In this document: positions 13,650 through 17,936 of the stretch, one piece after another
How the letters are laid out: each line of letters begins with the position of its first letter
Numbering within the stretch: the first letter of the stretch is position 1
Source: Zancudomyces culisetae
Lineage: Eukaryota > Kickxellomycota > Harpellomycetes > Harpellales > Legeriomycetaceae
Assembly: GCA_001969505.1 (NCBI GenBank)
Contig: LSSK01000648.1
Coordinates: 1 to 17,936 of the forward strand
Length of the DNA: 17,936 nt
Reading direction: 5' to 3'
Notes under the pieces: generated by a model
Told to the model about the DNA's origin: nothing
Seen by the model: only the letters and a program-made list of their open reading frames with translations
Databases searched by the model: none
Position numbers and translations under genes: made by a program

Positions 13650-16211
13650 CTAAAAGGAAGATTTGGGGCGACGAGATTGGAGATAACTAAGAGCCAAATA
13701 CCACGAGTCGTGGTCTTCGGCATTTGATGCTTTGATTTTGACTTGGTTTTTGGAGTCAGAAATAATCAGGCTGTACGAACACAAGTCGAGGTATTTGGAT
13801 GTTTGGTAGTCGGCAACTACGCGTACTGAATCTATATACATTGTTTTGATGCCTTTTTGGGACTCGTTCATTGGCTGTTTAGCCCAGCTCAGGGTTTTGG
13901 AATACGGGTGTACTGTAAAGTAATACATGTTATTCTCATTGTTACCGTTGCTGCTGCTGCTGCTGCTAGAGTTTGTAGAGAATTTGTACATGTATGTTCC
14001 CATCATTACTTTTGATAGTACATTAACTATTTTTGGATCAATTACTTTTTGTTTTGAATCATTATTATCATTATTACTATTGTTGTAATTGTTGATGTGG
14101 GCATTATTTTTTTTGGCTAAAAGTGAAGTTGAATATGATGTTTTGACTAGTGATTTTAGTAATGTAGCATGTTGGCTATTACTAATTCTACTAAATCGAT
14201 TTCCCATTTGCTTTTCTGCTGTTTTTATATTTATATCGACTTTGTCTATTACACTATTACTACTATAACTACTATTACTACTACTTTTAATGTTAATTGA
14301 TGGTATAGAAACTGGTCTACTAGCATTATTATTATTATTATTAGTAGTAGTAGTAATTTTGGCGGTAGTATTGGTCTGTGGTACATTAAAATCTCGTTTA
14401 TACTTGTTGATTTCTCGCTCAATAACTTTTTTGGTTGGAACAAATTCATAACTTGTATTATCCAACATTAACAGCTGTTTACTTTTGGCTGCATACTTTG
14501 TTTTAAATTTATTTACATTAACATTAACATTTGCTTTTGCTTTTGCTTTTGCTTTTGCATTTGTATTTGCATTTGCATTTTGTCCAACCATTACTATTGC
14601 TATGTCGGAATCTGTTGCTGTTTGAATTGTCATTATACTACTATCCTTATCTCCACTATTTTCTACTTCTACTTCTATTTCTTCTTTTTGATTTTGATCT
14701 TGATTTTGATCTTCAGTTTGGGTTTGTTTTTCACTATATTCTACTACTCTTTTCATTCTCATCATTCCTCCCTTTTGCCTCATACTATTACCCGTTCTTT
14801 TAAGTACCTTGCTGTGTTGAAAAATTGCCTTTTTCATTTCAATTTCTAAATTGGTATATTCTTCCCCTTCTTCAATACTTTTATTTACGCGTTGATAAAT
14901 TCCACCTTCACTGTCTAAACTATTATTATTATCATTTTCATTATCATTGTCATTCTCATTATCATTATCATTTTTATTGTTATTGTTATTGTTAGTGTCT
15001 TCAAGCATAGAAATTGCCAATTGTTTTGATAGCATTTTTTCTACATCTTGCTCTTCATCTTGCCATTCATCCACACCATCCACATCCACATCCACATCCA
15101 CATCATCTTCATCTAAACTTTTTTGAACTACGTTGCTACAAAGACTGCTTTCTCCCGTAATACTCCTCAACCGCATTCCTCGTCTTGGACTGTTTATCGT
15201 GTTTTTCCTACGTCTTGGTTTTTCCTTACAAACATTTGCCCCACTGATTTGGTTGGTTCTATAGGAATTTCCCCGTCGTAACTGTACTAATCTCTTTTGA
15301 TAGTTTTTAATATCTTGTTCATCCTGCAATTCTTGTTCAAGTTGTTGTTGTTGTTGTTGTTGTTTGGTTATGTCTAGTACTGAATCCATTCTCTCCATCC
15401 CTGTAGCACCAGTCACACCATTATCATTACCATTATCATTATTATTATTAACACCAACTATTTGTTTATTCGTATTGTTTATCCCGCTACTATTCTGTAG
15501 CTCTGCCAATTTGTTTTCCAAACTACACAATTCATCCTCAACCACTTTTTTTTCCTTTCCCAGCCTTTGAACTTGTGCCTTCAGTCTTTTGACTTGTAGT
15601 TCCAGTACTTCGTTTGCTTTTTGTTTTTCTGCCATTTGTTGTATTAAATAGTTCTTCTCTGCTTGTCCTCGCTTGGTTGCTGCCACCCGTTCTTTTCTGT
15701 GTGTCTTTTCTGCTTGTTCTAGTCTTGTCGTTAATTCAGATACATTCATTTGCAACGTGTAGTTTTCTTCATCGAGTATCTGAACCCTATCATCACTTCG
15801 CTTTAGTTTTGACATCAGAATCTTATATTCTGGGTGTTGGTCAATAGCAAACATATCTTTATCTGTTGATGTTGATGTCGATGTAAATGTTGTATCCATA
15901 CGTTTTCTGTTGTTGTCATTACTACAATTATCACTGCTTTTGCTACCATCGTTATTCTTGTAGCTATTGTTGTCGTGTTTTGGACCAGTGCTTATACCAG
16001 TCTTATCTTCAACATTGCTAGGCTTTGAACTCAACACGCCTGCCAATTGGTCTGCACTATAATATGCCGAATTAAAACTCGAGGCCATACTGGTGTTTGA
16101 GCATTTACTATTTGATTTGGAGTATTGGTACTGATGTTGATGTTGGTAGAATTGAGTCTCTGTTTTGTCCTTGCTCGGACCTATCCCACTACTTATTTCT
16201 TGTACTTTCAT
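13650..16211 (-). CDS. Num1/Mcp5-like cortical anchor: coiled coil plus C-terminal PH domain
   Basis: 853 residues, intronless. The C-terminal 115 residues (about 735-850) fit the Mcp5/Num1/ApsA PH domain. They carry MMGTYMYKF, then FTVHPYSKTLSW, 'IDSVRVV', 'YSLIISDSKNQVKIKA' and HDSWYLALSYL, matching the family pattern 'VHPyt.tLyW...iesV...hk.S..i......l.f.a....h..W..aL.yL'. In Num1 and Mcp5 this domain binds plasma-membrane phosphoinositides and anchors dynein or mitochondria to the cortex. Residues about 122-243 are a strong heptad coiled coil ('LDEENYTLQMNVSELTTRL', 'LELQVKRLKAQVQRL'). Between the two is about 490 residues of low complexity: poly-Q, Asn/Asp runs, and alternating dipeptides (TSTST, DVDVDV, AKAKAKA, NVNVNV, EVEVE). 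The protein is much shorter than S. cerevisiae Num1 and lacks its long central repeats. The exact cargo is unknown. Confidence 0.83.
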   Translation of the reverse strand: MKVQEISSGIGPSKDKTETQFYQHQHQYQYSKSNSKCSNTSMASSFNSAYYSADQLAGVLSSKPSNVEDKTGISTGPKHDNNSYKNNDGSKSSDNCSNDNNRKRMDTTFTSTSTSTDKDMFAIDQHPEYKILMSKLKRSDDRVQILDEENYTLQMNVSELTTRLEQAEKTHRKERVAATKRGQAEKNYLIQQMAEKQKANEVLELQVKRLKAQVQRLGKEKKVVEDELCSLENKLAELQNSSGINNTNKQIVGVNNNNDNGNDNGVTGATGMERMDSVLDITKQQQQQQQLEQELQDEQDIKNYQKRLVQLRRGNSYRTNQISGANVCKEKPRRRKNTINSPRRGMRLRSITGESSLCSNVVQKSLDEDDVDVDVDVDGVDEWQDEEQDVEKMLSKQLAISMLEDTNNNNNNKNDNDNENDNDNENDNNNSLDSEGGIYQRVNKSIEEGEEYTNLEIEMKKAIFQHSKVLKRTGNSMRQKGGMMRMKRVVEYSEKQTQTEDQNQDQNQKEEIEVEVENSGDKDSSIMTIQTATDSDIAIVMVGQNANANTNAKAKAKAKANVNVNVNKFKTKYAAKSKQLLMLDNTSYEFVPTKKVIEREINKYKRDFNVPQTNTTAKITTTTNNNNNNASRPVSIPSINIKSSSNSSYSSNSVIDKVDINIKTAEKQMGNRFSRISNSQHATLLKSLVKTSYSTSLLAKKNNAHINNYNNSNNDNNDSKQKVIDPKIVNVLSKVMMGTYMYKFSTNSSSSSSSNGNNENNMYYFTVHPYSKTLSWAKQPMNESQKGIKTMYIDSVRVVADYQTSKYLDLCSYSLIISDSKNQVKIKASNAEDHDSWYLALSYLQSRRPKSSF
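14508..14580 (-). repeat. In-frame hexanucleotide repeats encoding NVNVNVN, AKAKAKAK and NANANT
   Basis: On the plus strand ACATTA, TGCTTT and TGCATT/TGTATT units follow one another. In the protein these give alternating Asn-Val, Ala-Lys and Asn-Ala runs, adjoining one another. Three different hexamers side by side suggest repeated slippage followed by point change. Confidence 0.85.
14922..14995 (-). repeat. Asn/Asp/Glu-rich repeat (ATT/ATC triplets and hexamers)
   Basis: The plus strand shows ATTATC, ATTGTC and ATTCTC hexamers flanked by (ATT)n and (GTT)n. They encode NNNNN, NDNDN and ENDNENDN runs in the PH protein linker. Confidence 0.85.
15342..15364 (-). repeat. Poly-Gln tract (GTTGTT on the plus strand)
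   Basis: A run of seven Gln codons (CAA on the minus strand) follows the coiled coil of the PH protein. Confidence 0.85.
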
Positions 16212-16222
16212 CCTATCTTTTA

Positions 16223-16259
16223 CTTTCTTTCTTTTTTCTTTCTTTCTTTCTTTCTTTCT
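16223..16259 (-). repeat. GAAA-repeat leader of the PH gene
   Basis: CTTT units on the plus strand (GAAA on the transcribed sense) sit 12-48 bases before the ATG of the PH gene. The leader is thus an unstructured purine tract, and the repeat is likely to vary in length. Confidence 0.85.
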
Positions 16260-16294
16260 ATTACTTTTTCCGGTTTGGTTCTTGTTGGTTATGT

Positions 16295-16301
16295 ATTTAT
16301 A
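16295..16301 (-). promoter_or_regulatory. Candidate TATA element (TATAAAT) of the PH gene
   Basis: TATAAAT on the minus strand lies about 85 bases before the ATG, beyond the GAAA leader. The surrounding DNA is A/T-rich, so support is weak. Confidence 0.3.
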
Positions 16302-17055
16302 TTCAAGGTATAGTTTCGATTCTATTCATTATTATATAAATTGTAGAATATTTAGATCTTTTTTTATTTAAATAGTTTTTTAAAATGTATTTTCTTTAAG
16401 GCAATACAGTTTGTGAAGATATCCTCTCATATCTCTAAATCTCTCATTATCTCCCACACTGACATTTACAATACATACAATGGGTTAGGCCTATTTAGTT
16501 TCTTGGTTGAATACAATGTAATTCTGCACTTACAATTTCAAATTTTTTTATATTTCGAGTGTTTTTGGTTATTTGAACAAAGTGATAGTCGCAAGGATTT
16601 ATTGTATAGAATCACTTTTATACTATACTAATATATTCATCAATATCTGTATAAATGCTTTAATCCGCTTTTATTGTTTTATTCTTTCTTTTTATTTAAA
16701 AAAAGGGTGATATGTAGGTGGAGGGGAAGGTTAAGGGGAGGGGGGGTGCGGAGTATATATTTCTTTTTTAAATATGCTTTTATACTCTCCTCCTTTTTTC
16801 TTTTTCTTTTGTAATTTAATTCTTTTACTTTTTAATTAATAAATGTTTTGTGCTCTAATTTACCAAATACACGTTTGTCAAATTATTAATACTCTTTGCT
16901 TTTTGAAAACAAATGGATAAATAAATAATAACAAAAACAAAAACAAAAAGTACGAATACGACGAGTACAATCTTTAAATTCCAGTAATATGTGGAGTTTT
17001 ATTTTTCTTTTTCTTTTTGAAATGTATGTGTGTATGATGTGTTGGTATGTATAAA

Positions 17056-17077
17056 TGTGTGTGTGTGTGTGTGTGTG
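17056..17077 (+). repeat. (TG)11 dinucleotide microsatellite
   Basis: Eleven uninterrupted TG units, preceded by looser TGTATG sequence. Confidence 0.9.
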
Positions 17078-17696
17078 ATTTCAATCTTTAACGAACCTTA
17101 TAGTTCTTTGTCAATTTGTAAAATAATATAAAATGGAAAATGTATATTTTTTTTTCGACAAAAAAATGATGGGGTAGTTTTATGGAATAAAACGTGTAGG
17201 TTGGCAGTTATAATGTATCTGTTTTTACAAATATATTGTTGTTGCATTACACCCAGAAAATTAAAGCCAAATGGGAAGGGGAGAAGGTGAGGAGAGAGAA
17301 GGGAGAAGTAGATTATTCTGGTATACATTTCATCCTAATTCAAATTCAAACTCAAACTCAAATCCACTTGTATTAACTATTAATAATACCAAAAATGGGA
17401 TTGCAAACTGAGGGTTGGGGATGGGTAGGAGAAAGAGAAAAAAGAAGAAAGAGGGGAGGGGAGAGGAGGGGAGAGGAATGAAGTTATTTGTAAATAAACG
17501 TTTTGATGATTGCGTTTTTATTGTTTTCTTTGGTTCTTCACTTTTCAACTAGTATCATTTTTTATTTTTACATTTCTTTCATTCTTGAATTTCTATATTC
17601 TCGTTTTCTCTCCTCCTCTTTTTCCCATCCTTATAAACCTTGTTGGGTTTAATTGTTTATTTAGTAAACAAAGTCTCCAACTATAAATATTTATAT

Positions 17697-17736
17697 ATAA
17701 AAATAAATAAACAAATAAATAAATAAGTAAATAAAT
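17697..17736 (+). repeat. TAAA-rich tandem repeat
   Basis: AAATAAATAAACAAATAAATAA-type units with single-base interruptions (C and G), following a TATATA stretch. Confidence 0.8.
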
Positions 17737-17936
17737 CAAGATATAAAACCTGATCTACTTGAATACTTTCTGCAGCTAAATTTTACTTGCAAAATCCATT
17801 GAGCAAGTTTCAAAATCAAGTAAATTGTTAATCAATAATCAGCAGTATAAAACAGTATTAATACTAATAATAATATTGATAATAGTAGAGAATTAATAAT
17901 CCACCTATTTTCAATGCCATAAAATTTATAAATAGG

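Larger units (their letters stand above)
16212..17936. other. Right-end 1.7-kb region without a recognised gene
   Basis: Both strands were read for exons, tRNAs and known RNA motifs and none was found. Open frames are short, start in repeats and show no family motif. The region holds the PH gene promoter, a G-rich stretch (16728-16747), an ACAAAA repeat (16930-16949), a (TG)11 tract, purine tracts (17276-17310, 17420-17476) and a TAAA-rich block (17697-17736). It may be the far promoter of a gene beyond the edge. Confidence 0.5.

Overview
This is an AT-rich nuclear segment of a fungus. The evidence is spliceosomal introns with GT...AG ends (one with a perfect TACTAAC branch site), Asn- and Gln-rich low-complexity tracts, and fungal gene families: an ACS-type MFS transporter, a Num1/Mcp5-type PH protein and an ADE4 amidophosphoribosyltransferase. 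CTG falls on conserved leucine positions (for example ADE4 codon 378, just before the PRPP-binding loop), so the code looks standard rather than CUG-Ser. CAND1 and a Cwf18/CCDC12 spliceosome protein are both present, and as far as I recall both are missing from Saccharomyces cerevisiae. That argues against a close relative of baker's yeast, but I cannot name the species.

Layout, left to right. The 3' end of an ankyrin-like gene (+, cut by the window edge, to 377) is followed by the promoter and two-intron ADE4 gene (+, 917-2730). Convergent to ADE4 is a four-exon cwf18/CCDC12 gene (-, 3643-2956), whose exons are too short to stand out as single open frames. Next comes an MFS transporter (-, 5454-4003) and about 1.5 kb without a recognisable gene. 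Then come CAND1/TIP120 (+, two exons, 6999-10855) and a membrane-anchored protein-disulfide-isomerase-like protein (+, 11226-13613). Tail-to-tail with the latter, 36 bases away, is a Num1/Mcp5-like coiled-coil/PH cortical protein (-, 16211-13650). The last 1.7 kb holds only simple-sequence repeats and A/T-rich DNA.

The genes do not form a pathway cluster. They are ordinary housekeeping functions: purine synthesis, splicing, transport, cullin-ligase exchange, ER redox folding and cortical anchoring. I found no prokaryote-style defence system, CRISPR array, transposon or biosynthetic cluster. The points most worth a second look are the fragmented cwf18 gene, a tandem splice acceptor in CAND1 that would switch between productive and truncated mRNA, the unusual thioredoxin-domain set of the PDI-like protein, and the hexanucleotide repeats encoding alternating dipeptides in two adjacent genes.
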